Positions 1-7,106 of a stretch of 11,151 bases of DNA are shown in pieces (positions within the stretch are counted from its first letter, which is position 1; every line of letters starts with the position of its first letter). This DNA is from an uncultured Eubacteriaceae bacterium (lineage in GTDB: Bacteria > Bacillota > Clostridia > Lachnospirales > CAG-274). The stretch is taken from the NCBI GenBank assembly GCA_947565475.1, contig CANOGI010000055.1, forward strand, positions 1 to 11,151, given 5' to 3'. The position numbers and the translations under genes are program-made. The notes under the pieces were generated by a model. The model was given only the letters and a program-made list of their open reading frames with translations, was not told where the DNA came from and made no database searches.

Positions 1-14
1 TTGTTTGTATTATT

Positions 15-20
15 TGTCAA
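15..20 (-). promoter_or_regulatory. Perfect -35 box at the window edge
   Basis: On the minus strand TTGACA (20-15) is followed by AT-rich DNA that runs off the window before a -10 box could appear. It lies beyond the likely terminator at 66-123, so it may drive a minus-strand gene to the left. Six bases alone prove little. Confidence 0.25.
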
Positions 21-41
21 AAGTTGTTGAATACACATAAT

Positions 42-61
42 TCTTTAAAGCCCCTTAAAGA
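42..61. repeat. Compact 7-bp hairpin next to the long inverted repeat
   Basis: TCTTTAA (42-48) pairs with TTAAAGA (55-61) around a 6-base loop containing CCCC (plus strand). It stands 4 bases from the 18-bp inverted repeat and would be read after it on the minus strand. No strong U run follows. Confidence 0.4.
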
Positions 62-65
62 CTAA

Positions 66-123
66 AAATAACAAAACCAAAAGTTTATGGTTTTGTTTAT
101 ATGTGCTTTTGGTTTTGTTATTT
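66..123. terminator. 18-bp perfect inverted repeat, likely bidirectional terminator
   Basis: Positions 66-83 and 106-123 are perfectly complementary over 18 bases (A-rich left arm, T-rich right arm with CTTTTGG at its inner end), with a 22-base loop. On the minus strand the stem runs into TTATTTTTAG, and on the plus strand the 3' arm itself is U-rich, so it could end transcripts in both directions. The loop contains a second GGTTTTGTT (89-97), identical to part of the right arm (111-119), so the left arm has two possible partners. Confidence 0.55.
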
Positions 124-258
124 AAGTAAATATTTTTTTATTGCGTTGTTTCTTCTTAAATAATTATAATATACAAACGATATACAAAAATCTGAAAAAT
201 AGCTTAAATTAAAATATTTTTTGAAGTATAATTTTAATTATATATTATATTAATTCAG

Positions 259-302
259 AATAAACTTAAAAATTTATGTGGGTAAAAAATTTAGCGTTTA
301 TT
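259..302. repeat. Nested dyad downstream of the exonuclease gene
   Basis: AATAAAC (259-265) pairs with GTTTATT (296-302). Inside the 30-base loop, AAATTT (270-275) can pair with AAATTT (287-292). It starts 38 bases after the stop codon. The arms are short and AT-rich, so chance is a real possibility; it could help end the exonuclease transcript. Confidence 0.3.
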
Positions 303-339
303 TTATTTTTTTGAACGTATTGTGGATTATAAAATATAA

Positions 340-936
340 CTATTTAATTCGTTTTGAGTTAAATAATTTTAATTGAATTTTCGCTGGTTTTACTATTTTG
401 AATACTTCTGTTGTATAAAGTGCATCATAGTAAGCGTTATGAAAAAATTCCCCTGTTTTTATATTAAGCATGTCAATAGCGTTTTTTAATCCTATAGCGC
501 CGCCTTTATCATAATTTAAATATTTTGTCGCTATATTCTGTACATCAATATATTTTATAAGTGTCGGAGGTGTTATAAGTTTATAATATGTTAAATTTCT
601 GTATAACGCTCTTATGTCACTATTACCCCATGTACACATAATATAGGAGCCGTTTCCAAGAAATTTAAGAAAATCAGGATATATCTCAGTAAACGGTAAA
701 CAATTGATAAAGTCATTATCGGAAAATCCTGTTATCTTTTGTACGTGAGGATGTATTTGTTTATATATTTGAGGTTTTATTAATTTATCAAAAGAATCAA
801 CCATTTCAAAATTGTCATTAAGCTTTATAGCTCCTATTTGAATTATTTCAAAACGACAATTTGGATTAGGTTTACCTTTTGTATTGTTGACAAAATCATA
901 TGCTTGATTAAACTCAAGATCTAATACTACGTACAT
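340..936 (-). CDS. DEDDh 3'-5' exonuclease, KapD/ERI-1-like
   Basis: A 198-residue single-domain exonuclease of the DnaQ/DEDDh fold. Exo I is VVLDLEFN, with metal ligands Asp6 and Glu8. Exo II is TWGNSDIRAL, with Asp107. Exo III is HNAYYDALYT, with His166 and Asp171, so all five catalytic residues are present. The LEFN version of Exo I, the motif IHPHVQKITGF and the length resemble the KapD/ERI-1 branch of small 3'-5' exonucleases, which act on RNA or short single strands; substrate here is unknown. The basic tail KIQLKLFNSKRIK may aid nucleic-acid binding. AGGGG lies about 7 bases before the ATG. It is separated from ftsY by 139 bases and may have its own promoter. Confidence 0.85.
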   Translation of the reverse strand: MYVVLDLEFNQAYDFVNNTKGKPNPNCRFEIIQIGAIKLNDNFEMVDSFDKLIKPQIYKQIHPHVQKITGFSDNDFINCLPFTEIYPDFLKFLGNGSYIMCTWGNSDIRALYRNLTYYKLITPPTLIKYIDVQNIATKYLNYDKGGAIGLKNAIDMLNIKTGEFFHNAYYDALYTTEVFKIVKPAKIQLKLFNSKRIK

Positions 937-985
937 AACGATACCCCTAACATAATATCAATAATACAAAATTAGTTTAACATAA

Positions 986-1015
986 ATTATAAAATATTTT
1001 AAGTATTAAGTTGAA
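986..1015 (-). promoter_or_regulatory. Possible promoter of the exonuclease gene
   Basis: TATAAT (991-986 on the minus strand) lies about 50 bases before the ATG at 936. A poor -35-like TTCAAC (1015-1010) is 18 bases upstream. The position fits, but in DNA this rich in A and T a -10 match alone is weak evidence. Confidence 0.3.
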
Positions 1016-1032
1016 TTGACACAATAATACTT
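1001..1032. repeat. 8-bp inverted repeat between ftsY and the exonuclease gene
   Basis: AAGTATTA (1001-1008) pairs with TAATACTT (1025-1032) across a 16-base loop. It stands 44 bases after the ftsY stop. The AT-only stem makes it a weak terminator candidate. It overlaps the region where the -35 box of the exonuclease promoter would be. Confidence 0.3.
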
Positions 1033-1075
1033 TTTGATATATAAAATTCAGTAAATGGAATTTAATTAATATTTT

Positions 1076-2275
1076 TTATTCATTATCAAAAAGCGCTTTT
1101 GAAAATTCAGAAGCGTTAAATTTTTGTAAATCATCTATTCCCTCGCCAACGCCTATATAGCGAACAGGTATTTTAAGCTCATTTTTTATAGCTATTATTA
1201 TGCCACCTTTGGCTGTTCCGTCAAGCTTAGTAAGAACTATTCCTGTTATATCGGCTACCTCTTTGAAAAGCTTTGCTTGCTGAAGCGCATTTTGTCCCGT
1301 TGTAGCGTCAAGTACTAGAAATACTTCAACATTTGCCTCTGAATATTCTCTGTTAATTATTTTTGATATTTTTCTTAATTCTTCCATAAGGTTTTTCTTA
1401 TTATGAAGCCGTCCCGCTGTATCGCATATTAAAATATCAGCATTTCTTGCTTTTGCTGCTTGAACAGCGTCAAAAACCACAGCTCCGGGATCTGAGTTTT
1501 CCTGATGTTTAATAACATCAACTTTGGAGCGTTCTCCCCATATTTGGAGCTGGTCTATCGCGGCGGCACGAAAAGTGTCCGCAGCTGCCAGAATAACTTT
1601 TTTATTTTGTTCTTTAAAATTATGAGTAAGTTTTCCTATTGTTGTAGTTTTTCCAACTCCGTTTACACCTATTACCAAAATTACAGAAGGACTTTTCAGA
1701 TCTAATTCTGTATCATCTTTTTCAAGCATCTCAGTTATTACTTTTATTATAATATTTTTTATTTCAGTTACATCTGAAATTTTTTCTGTTTTTACTATGT
1801 CACGAACTTGTTCAATTATATAAACAGAAGTTTCCACACCTATGTCAGACATAATTAGAGCTTCTTCCAGCTCCTCAAAAAGTTCTTCATCTATTTTTGT
1901 AAAACTTTTGAGAACTTGTTCTACACCATTCATAATATTTTGTCTTGTTTTATTTAGACCAGCTTTTATTTTAGCGAAAAAACCTTTTTTCTTTTCTTTT
2001 TCTGGAGTTAATTGTTGAGTATTTTCCTGAATGGTTTCTTTTTGAGTTTCGTTGGTATTGTTGTTTTTTTGTATTGTTTCTTCTGATTGAGTAAAATTAT
2101 TTTTTGATAAATCTAGTATTTTCTCTGATAATTCTTCTGGTTGAGACATTTGATTTTCAGATTCATGATTCTCAAGAACCTCATTTTTGTCTAATGTTTG
2201 TATGGTTAAATCATTAAGGTTGGTTTCTTCTTCGTTTCTATCTTTTTTATTTTTAAAAAATTTAAAAAGAGCCAT
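1076..2275 (-). CDS. ftsY: Signal recognition particle receptor FtsY
   Basis: A complete 399-residue FtsY, the GTPase receptor that docks SRP-ribosome complexes at the inner face of the membrane. Residues 1-95 form the variable acidic A domain: a basic, hydrophobic N-terminus (MALFKFFKNKK) that may act as a membrane anchor, then a Glu/Asn/Gln-rich low-complexity stretch. The N domain helix bundle begins near KGFFAKIKAGLNKTRQN (97-113). The G domain shows G1 GVNGVGKTTT (203-212), DTFRAAA (233-239), DTAGR (285-289), TKLDG (349-353) and GVGEGIDDL (375-383). The intact alanine-rich G2 region and the closing GVGEG-DDL-F favour FtsY over Ffh; no M domain follows. GGAGG lies 9 bases before the ATG. 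It follows smc by 37 bases, so the two are probably one transcript. Confidence 0.98.
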   Translation of the reverse strand: MALFKFFKNKKDRNEEETNLNDLTIQTLDKNEVLENHESENQMSQPEELSEKILDLSKNNFTQSEETIQKNNNTNETQKETIQENTQQLTPEKEKKKGFFAKIKAGLNKTRQNIMNGVEQVLKSFTKIDEELFEELEEALIMSDIGVETSVYIIEQVRDIVKTEKISDVTEIKNIIIKVITEMLEKDDTELDLKSPSVILVIGVNGVGKTTTIGKLTHNFKEQNKKVILAAADTFRAAAIDQLQIWGERSKVDVIKHQENSDPGAVVFDAVQAAKARNADILICDTAGRLHNKKNLMEELRKISKIINREYSEANVEVFLVLDATTGQNALQQAKLFKEVADITGIVLTKLDGTAKGGIIIAIKNELKIPVRYIGVGEGIDDLQKFNASEFSKALFDNE

Positions 2276-2312
2276 AAGGTTTGTCCTCCATTATTAAATA
2301 AAATTATATCAA

Positions 2313-5300
2313 TTAGTAATTTTCTGGATTATTCGCCTCTGTAAATTTAACTGAAATAAGTTTTGAAACTCCCTGTTCCTGCATAGTTATTCCATAAAGC
2401 GTATCCGCCACTTCCATTGAACCTTTTCTATGGGTCACAATAATAAATTGTGTGTTGTCAGAAAATCGTTTTAAATAGTCCGCAAATCTTTTTACATTAG
2501 CGTCATCAAGAGCGGCTTCAATTTCATCAAGAATACAAAATGGAGATGGTTTCATTTTTAAAATAGCGAATAATAGCGCTATTGCTGTCAGCGCTTTTTC
2601 ACCTCCTGAAAGAAGAGTCATACTTTGTATGGCTTTTCCAGGGGGCTGAGCCGCAATCTCGATTCCCGAATTAAGAATATCATTTTCATCGGATAATTTT
2701 ATATATCCATGTCCACCGCCGAAAATTTCCGCAAAAACGCTTTCAAAATTATTGTTTATAATTTTAAATTGTGATTTAAATTGTTCTTCCATTAATGTGG
2801 ATAATTCAGAAATTAAATTTTTTAGATTTTTTTCAGCGTATAATATATCTTGTTTTTGCTGTGTAAGAAAATCATATCTTTCTTTAACTTTATTATATTC
2901 ATCGACAGCGTCTGCATTTATTGTGCCAAAACCGCGAATTTCGTTTTTTATTTCTGATTCTTCCGATTTCATTTTAGAAAAATCAATATTAAGTTTTTCA
3001 AATCTTTGTGCTGAAGCAAAAGTAATTTCATATTTTTCCCAAATATCATTACATAATCTTGTTTTATTTTCATCAAGCTGTTCTTTTAAAAGTTCAAGTC
3101 GATTTTTCTCGTTTTTTATTTTTGAAATATATTCAATATGGTTTAGGTTTTCTTTCTCATATTTTTCATTTTCCTCTGTTAGATTTGATTTTATTATATT
3201 TAAAGAATCAATATTATTTTGTTTTTTTGACGAATTTTCCTCAATTAAAATCTTTTTATTTTTTAAATTTTGAATGTCTTTTTCTTTTAAAATAATTTCT
3301 TTTTTTAAATTTTCTATTTCTATATTATTTTTTTTAATATTCTCAAGTTCTGCTTCAATCTCAGTGTTTATTCTTGTTATATCGGCTGTTAATGATGAGA
3401 TATTAAACTCAATTTCATTGATTTCGAGCCTAAGTTCAGTTACTTTTCTATTGCTTTCCTCACGTATATTTTTATTTGTCCGCATTTCTTTTTGATATTC
3501 GCTTAAACTGTTTTGAATATTTGTGATTTCGATTTCAATTTTCTCAAAGTCTTTTTCAAAGTTTGAGAGAATTTTTCTTTGTTCAGAAATACGTTTGTCT
3601 ATTTTAAAACTTTCTTTGTTTAAAGAATCAAATTTTTCTGATAACTCATTTATTGTCTCTTCTATTTGAGCAATTTGATTTTTTACATTGTTTTTATTTA
3701 AAAATATATCATGAAGAGATACTTCTATATTTTCAATAATATTATCTATTTTTCCGATTTCCTCTTTGTAAAGAGATATATTATTGTCAGATTCACGAAG
3801 TTTTAAGCTATATACAGATATTTTTTCTTCTGTGGCTTTTATTTCTCTGTTTCTTGAAAAAATGCCCGCTGTCTTTTTATTTACACTTCCTCCGGTAATT
3901 GCCCCCCCAGGGTTTAATAGTTCCCCGTCAAGAGTCACGATTTTATATAAGTAATTGTATTTTTTGGCAAAGTCAACAGCGTTATTAAAATTGTCTATAA
4001 CGATAACACGTCCTAAAATATTTGAGAATATATTCTCAAATTCGTGAGAGTAGGTAATAAGTTTTTTAGCGAAATTAATAACACCTTTTTCCTTTAAAAT
4101 TTGGTTTTTTATATTTTCGGACAGTTCTTTTCCTTTTACAGCGTTCATGGGGAGAAAAGTCGCTCGTCCTTTTTTATTTTGTTTTAAATAATTTATAACT
4201 TTGCCAGCGTCCTTTTCAGTTTTTGTGACTATATTTTGAATACTTCCTCCAAGAGCCGTTTCTATGGCTGTCTCATAATTTTTCTCAACGTTTATAAGTT
4301 CGCCAACAGCACCGCGGACACCGTCAAATAACGGATTTTTATTTTCTTTTTGTTTTAAAATAGATTTTACACTTTCGTAATATCCCTCGTAATCTTTCTC
4401 AAGCTCCGACAAAATTCTGAATTTTGAGGAAAGTTCATTTAAATTTTTACTTATATTTTCACGGTTTATATATTCTTTACGAATTTTTTCATCGGATTTC
4501 GCCTTTTCCCTATCAAGCTGAGAAAATTCAGCTTTTGCTTTGTTTTCTTTGATTTCTATATCAGATAATTTTTTTCTTAAAGCTAATAGACGGATGTATT
4601 TATCATTTTTTTGGCTTGATGAAAAATCAATTTCTTTTTTTAGTTGTTCTTTTGTATTTAACATTTGTGAAATTGACGAATTTATACTTTCAATATTTAT
4701 CTTTGTTTCTGAGCGAATATTCATTTTATTTATTATCTCAGAATTATATTTATTAAAAATTTCTTCTTTTTCGTCGAGTTTTGATATGACATTCTCAAAT
4801 TCTTTTTTTATATTTTCAAGGTTATCATTTTTTGTTTTAAGTTCTATTATAGCGGCGTTTTTTTTCGCTGTTTTGAGTTTTATTTCCTCTTTTTTTTCTG
4901 AAATGCTTTTTTGAGTGTTTTTGATTTCTTCTTGAAAATTATCTTCACTTTTCTGAGAATAGGCAATTTGCTGTAATATAAGTTTTATATCGTTTTCGGT
5001 TTGTTCTTTTTCAGAGCGAAGATTAATGATTTCATTATTAATATTTTCTATTTCTTTTAAAGTTGATTCGGTTTTTTTCTTTAAATTAAGTTTTATTTTT
5101 TCAAAAACTGAAGTTTTTTTCTCTTCCTCCAAAATTTCATTACTTATTGAATAAATATTTTTCTCATTTTCGGATAAGCTATTTTCTATTTTATTAATTT
5201 CAATGAGAAAAATATTTATTTGTATAAGTTTTAATTTTTCCGAAAGAATAAAATACTTTTTTGTTTTTTCAGATTGTATTTTTAGAGGCTCTATTTGATT

Positions 5301-5900
5301 TTCAAGTTCATTGATAATATCATTGATTCGTATTAAATTTTGTTTTTCTTTCTCAAGTTTTTTTTCAGCTTCGAGACGTCTTGTTTTAAATTTTACAATT
5401 CCGGCAGCTTCCTCAAAAATATTTCTTCTATCTTCGGATTTTGTGCTTAGAATTTCATCAATTTGCCCCTGTCCGACTATAGAATAACCCTCTCGTCCTA
5501 TTCCTGTATCCATAAATAGCTCATGAATGTCTTTGAGGCGGCATAGAGTATTATTTATAGCAAATTCACTCTCTCCAGAACGGAACAGTCTTCTTGTAAT
5601 TACAACTTCATTGTATGGAAGGGGAAAACTTTCATCGTAATTATCTATTATCATTGAAACCTCGGCAAAGCCTAATTTTGACCTATTTTGAGTTCCAGCG
5701 AAAATAACATCTTCCATTTTATTTGAGCCTCGTAAATTTTTTACGCTTTGCTCTCCCAATACCCATCTGACAGCGTCGGAAATATTGCTTTTTCCGCTTC
5801 CGTTAGGGCCTACGACGGCTGTAATACCTTTATTAAACTCAAGAATGGTTTTTTCGGGGAAAGATTTAAACCCTTTTAGCTCAAGTCTTTTTAAAAACAT
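2313..5900 (-). CDS. smc: Chromosome partition/condensation ATPase SMC
   Basis: A complete 1195-residue SMC protein, of normal length for a bacterial family member. The N-terminal ATPase half-domain has Walker A GPNGSGKSN (31-39), the R-loop FRSGESEF (106-113) and Q-loop GQGQIDEIL (143-151). A Lys/Glu/Ile-rich coiled coil (about 170-505) leads to the hinge (about 525-670), bounded by NPLFDGVRGAVGEL and GGAITGG. A second coiled coil (about 690-1030) returns to the C-terminal half-domain with signature motif LSGGEKALTA (about 1097-1106), Walker B FCILDEIEAALDD (from about 1121) and the switch His in IVTHRKG. It would form the ScpAB-SMC loop-extruding complex on the nucleoid. GAGGTG lies 5 bases before the ATG. 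FtsY follows after 37 bases. The RNase III gene (rnc) that often precedes smc in Firmicutes is absent from the expected place. Confidence 0.98.
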   Translation of the reverse strand: MFLKRLELKGFKSFPEKTILEFNKGITAVVGPNGSGKSNISDAVRWVLGEQSVKNLRGSNKMEDVIFAGTQNRSKLGFAEVSMIIDNYDESFPLPYNEVVITRRLFRSGESEFAINNTLCRLKDIHELFMDTGIGREGYSIVGQGQIDEILSTKSEDRRNIFEEAAGIVKFKTRRLEAEKKLEKEKQNLIRINDIINELENQIEPLKIQSEKTKKYFILSEKLKLIQINIFLIEINKIENSLSENEKNIYSISNEILEEEKKTSVFEKIKLNLKKKTESTLKEIENINNEIINLRSEKEQTENDIKLILQQIAYSQKSEDNFQEEIKNTQKSISEKKEEIKLKTAKKNAAIIELKTKNDNLENIKKEFENVISKLDEKEEIFNKYNSEIINKMNIRSETKINIESINSSISQMLNTKEQLKKEIDFSSSQKNDKYIRLLALRKKLSDIEIKENKAKAEFSQLDREKAKSDEKIRKEYINRENISKNLNELSSKFRILSELEKDYEGYYESVKSILKQKENKNPLFDGVRGAVGELINVEKNYETAIETALGGSIQNIVTKTEKDAGKVINYLKQNKKGRATFLPMNAVKGKELSENIKNQILKEKGVINFAKKLITYSHEFENIFSNILGRVIVIDNFNNAVDFAKKYNYLYKIVTLDGELLNPGGAITGGSVNKKTAGIFSRNREIKATEEKISVYSLKLRESDNNISLYKEEIGKIDNIIENIEVSLHDIFLNKNNVKNQIAQIEETINELSEKFDSLNKESFKIDKRISEQRKILSNFEKDFEKIEIEITNIQNSLSEYQKEMRTNKNIREESNRKVTELRLEINEIEFNISSLTADITRINTEIEAELENIKKNNIEIENLKKEIILKEKDIQNLKNKKILIEENSSKKQNNIDSLNIIKSNLTEENEKYEKENLNHIEYISKIKNEKNRLELLKEQLDENKTRLCNDIWEKYEITFASAQRFEKLNIDFSKMKSEESEIKNEIRGFGTINADAVDEYNKVKERYDFLTQQKQDILYAEKNLKNLISELSTLMEEQFKSQFKIINNNFESVFAEIFGGGHGYIKLSDENDILNSGIEIAAQPPGKAIQSMTLLSGGEKALTAIALLFAILKMKPSPFCILDEIEAALDDANVKRFADYLKRFSDNTQFIIVTHRKGSMEVADTLYGITMQEQGVSKLISVKFTEANNPENY

Positions 5901-5936
5901 TTTCGCACCTCGAATTTATTTTTTGAAAAATAAAAG

Positions 5937-5965
5937 ATTATATGAAACACAAAAAATAATAGTAA
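5937..5965 (-). promoter_or_regulatory. Probable smc promoter
   Basis: On the minus strand TATAAT (5942-5937) is preceded after 17 bases by TTACTA (5965-5960), a poor -35 match. The perfect -10 box stands about 30 bases before the GAGGTG binding site of smc. It would give a short leader and exclude the upstream inverted repeats from the smc transcript. Confidence 0.4.
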
Positions 5966-6225
5966 CCTTGTTAAAAAATAGAATATATCCTTATGACTCA
6001 GAAAAAAATTACTTTACTCAAAATTTTCTGATTCGCAAATACTCCTTTTTTACGATTTTAGTATTTGTTTTACAAACATCTTCTACTAAATAAATGTTAT
6101 TAAGTTACACAGATAGTGTAAAATCGGTTTTTGTGAAACAAAACGACGACTTTTTGGTGCTGACACACTTGTAAAATATTTTTTTCTTTTATATATTTTT
6201 ATCAACTTTTTAATAAGAGATTAGT

Positions 6226-6268
6226 ATAAGATAATTTTAAAGTATATTTTGTATTAAATTTATCTTAT
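6226..6268. repeat. AT-rich inverted repeat, 15-bp stem with one mismatch
   Basis: ATAAGATAA (6226-6234) pairs perfectly with TTATCTTAT (6260-6268). After one T-T mismatch the stem continues with TTTAA (6236-6240) and TTAAA (6254-6258), leaving a 13-base loop. It lies 18 bases from the nested repeat at 6287-6340. No clear U run follows on either strand. It may be a weak terminator for the DUF2225 transcript or part of a structured leader. Confidence 0.55.
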
Positions 6269-6286
6269 GAATTGATTTTCAGAGAG

Positions 6287-6340
6287 AAGTCCTGTTTCTA
6301 ATTATACAACTTGAAAAAACAAGTTTTTGAAACAGGACTT
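6287..6340. repeat. Nested inverted repeat, 12-bp perfect outer stem with inner 6-bp stem
   Basis: The outer arms AAGTCCTGTTTC (6287-6298) and GAAACAGGACTT (6329-6340) are perfectly complementary. Inside, AACTTG (6308-6313) pairs with CAAGTT (6320-6325) around a loop of six identical bases (A6 on plus, T6 on minus). The internal loop is unequal, 9 and 3 bases. It lies 32 bases after the DUF2225 stop. Neither strand has a run of U directly after the 3' arm, so it does not look like a standard terminator. Possible roles: RNA 3'-end structure, protein-binding dyad, or remnant of a small mobile element. Confidence 0.7.
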
Positions 6341-6371
6341 AAAAACAAATAAAAATTTCTATAAACAGTTT

Positions 6372-7049
6372 TTAAGAATTATCTTTAATTTTATCCCTTA
6401 AAGCTGAAATTTTTTCTTTAAATCTTGAGGATAAGTTCTTTTTAACGATAAGTCTGCTTAAAATTCTTATACTTTCTTCTTCATAACCGATTTCTATACC
6501 TATTGCCGCGATAATATATAACAGTGTATTCTCATCAAGACCGCATATAGGTAATTTTTCTGTAGTAAATGCCTCGTTAAAACCCTCGTAAGCTAATTTT
6601 AAGTGTTCTATCTCGCTGGCTTTGTCATTTTTATCGCGATAAAACCACGCGAGTTTAAGGTGAATATATGATTTTTCACCCGCTTTGCTTTTTTTTGCCT
6701 CGCAATTTTCCAAGGCGTGATTATATCTTTCTATAGCGGTATCAACGTCATAAATGTCTGGATAAGACTTTTTCTGGTATTTAGGAGTAATTTCTTTTTC
6801 AATCGCTTCCTGCTGAGAAAGAGAAATTGTCTCAAATTTACTTGAAATCGCCGCATAACCGCAATTGTCGCACAATATTACATCATAATAATCAGGCTGT
6901 ACAGGTATGTAATTAGGCTTTAAATCATCATCGTTTGATATAAATTTAGCCCTGCCTTTCCTTATTTGTTTTGCTTTAAAATCTTCTCCGCAAACTGGAC
7001 AGCTGTATGATTTGTCATAAATACATTCTTCGGGTTTATAAACGGGCAT
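6372..7049 (-). CDS. DUF2225 family protein (four-Cys metal site plus helical repeats)
   Basis: A 225-residue soluble protein that I assign to the DUF2225 family, whose function is not established as far as I know. The N-terminal part has two Cys pairs, CPVC (Cys17, Cys20) and CDNC followed by GYAA (Cys60, Cys63), which look like a zinc-ribbon-type metal site; the 39-residue spacer includes DYYDVILC. Residues from about 100 to 220 are helical with TPR-like character: AIERYNHALENCEAKK, IHLKLAWFYRDKND, EHLKLAYEGFNEAF, and ESIRILSRLI. There is no signal peptide or membrane segment, so it should be cytoplasmic. It appears to have its own promoter and to be followed by inverted repeats, so it is likely monocistronic. 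The neighbours (carboxyl-transfer operon, smc) give no clear hint of its job. Confidence 0.75.
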   Translation of the reverse strand: MPVYKPEECIYDKSYSCPVCGEDFKAKQIRKGRAKFISNDDDLKPNYIPVQPDYYDVILCDNCGYAAISSKFETISLSQQEAIEKEITPKYQKKSYPDIYDVDTAIERYNHALENCEAKKSKAGEKSYIHLKLAWFYRDKNDKASEIEHLKLAYEGFNEAFTTEKLPICGLDENTLLYIIAAIGIEIGYEEESIRILSRLIVKKNLSSRFKEKISALRDKIKDNS

Positions 7050-7076
7050 TAATAATTATCTCCTTTCATACTATAA

Positions 7077-7106
7077 TTTATATTATAGTAATATACAAAA
7101 TGTCAA
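7077..7106 (-). promoter_or_regulatory. Sigma-A-like promoter of the DUF2225 gene
   Basis: On the minus strand a perfect -35 box TTGACA (7106-7101) is followed after 18 bases by TATAAA (7082-7077). Overlapping TATAAT and TAATAT alternatives have less suitable spacing (13 and 15). AAAGGAGA (7066-7059) then lies 9 bases before the ATG at 7049. The short leader and the hairpin just upstream imply a separate transcript for this gene. Confidence 0.6.

Larger units (their letters stand above)
1..339. other. Gene-free AT-rich region at the left end
   Basis: No credible gene is present. The region holds the inverted repeats at 42-61, 66-123 and 259-302 and a -35-like box at the very edge. The rest (124-258) is AT-rich with only short, low-information dyads. 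Confidence 0.6.
5901..6371. other. Gene-free interval between the DUF2225 gene and smc
   Basis: These 471 bases hold no credible gene. They contain the inverted repeats at 6287-6340 and 6226-6268 and a smaller dyad TTACAC-N5-GTGTAA (6105-6121). There is also a stem CAAATACT/AGTATTTG (6036-6043 with 6060-6067) and the probable smc promoter near 5937-5965. The stretch 6121-6175 is somewhat richer in G and C than its surroundings, but I recognise no RNA family in it. Confidence 0.6.

Noticed and set aside
227..242. Dyad TATAATT-TT-AATTATA
   Set aside because: The loop would be only two bases, and the sequence is pure A and T, as expected by chance here.
1044..1063. AAATTC/GAATTT hairpin just after ftsY as a terminator
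   Set aside because: Six AT-rich pairs with an 8-base loop are too weak; not distinguishable from background.
2752..4914. Several plus-strand reading frames rich in Phe, Ser and Ile within smc
   Set aside because: They are the antisense of the Lys/Glu-rich coiled coils of SMC, which naturally gives open hydrophobic frames.
6022..6031. CodY-box-like AATTTTCTGA upstream of smc
   Set aside because: Only the first 10 of the 15 consensus positions match; the second half of the dyad is missing, and such half-sites are frequent in AT-rich DNA.
6050..6079. Nine-codon minus-strand reading frame (MFVKQILKS) as a leader peptide
   Set aside because: No ribosome binding site before it, no regulatory residue pattern, and the likely smc promoter lies downstream of it.
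5785..6093. Plus-strand reading frame running from inside smc into the spacer
   Set aside because: It is antisense to the conserved Walker A coding region of smc, lacks a ribosome binding site and resembles no protein family I know.
6121..6175. Slightly more GC-rich stretch considered as a tRNA, 6S RNA or riboswitch
   Set aside because: No cloverleaf, no long imperfect rod and no recognisable riboswitch core; only a 6-bp TTTTGT/ACAAAA stem.
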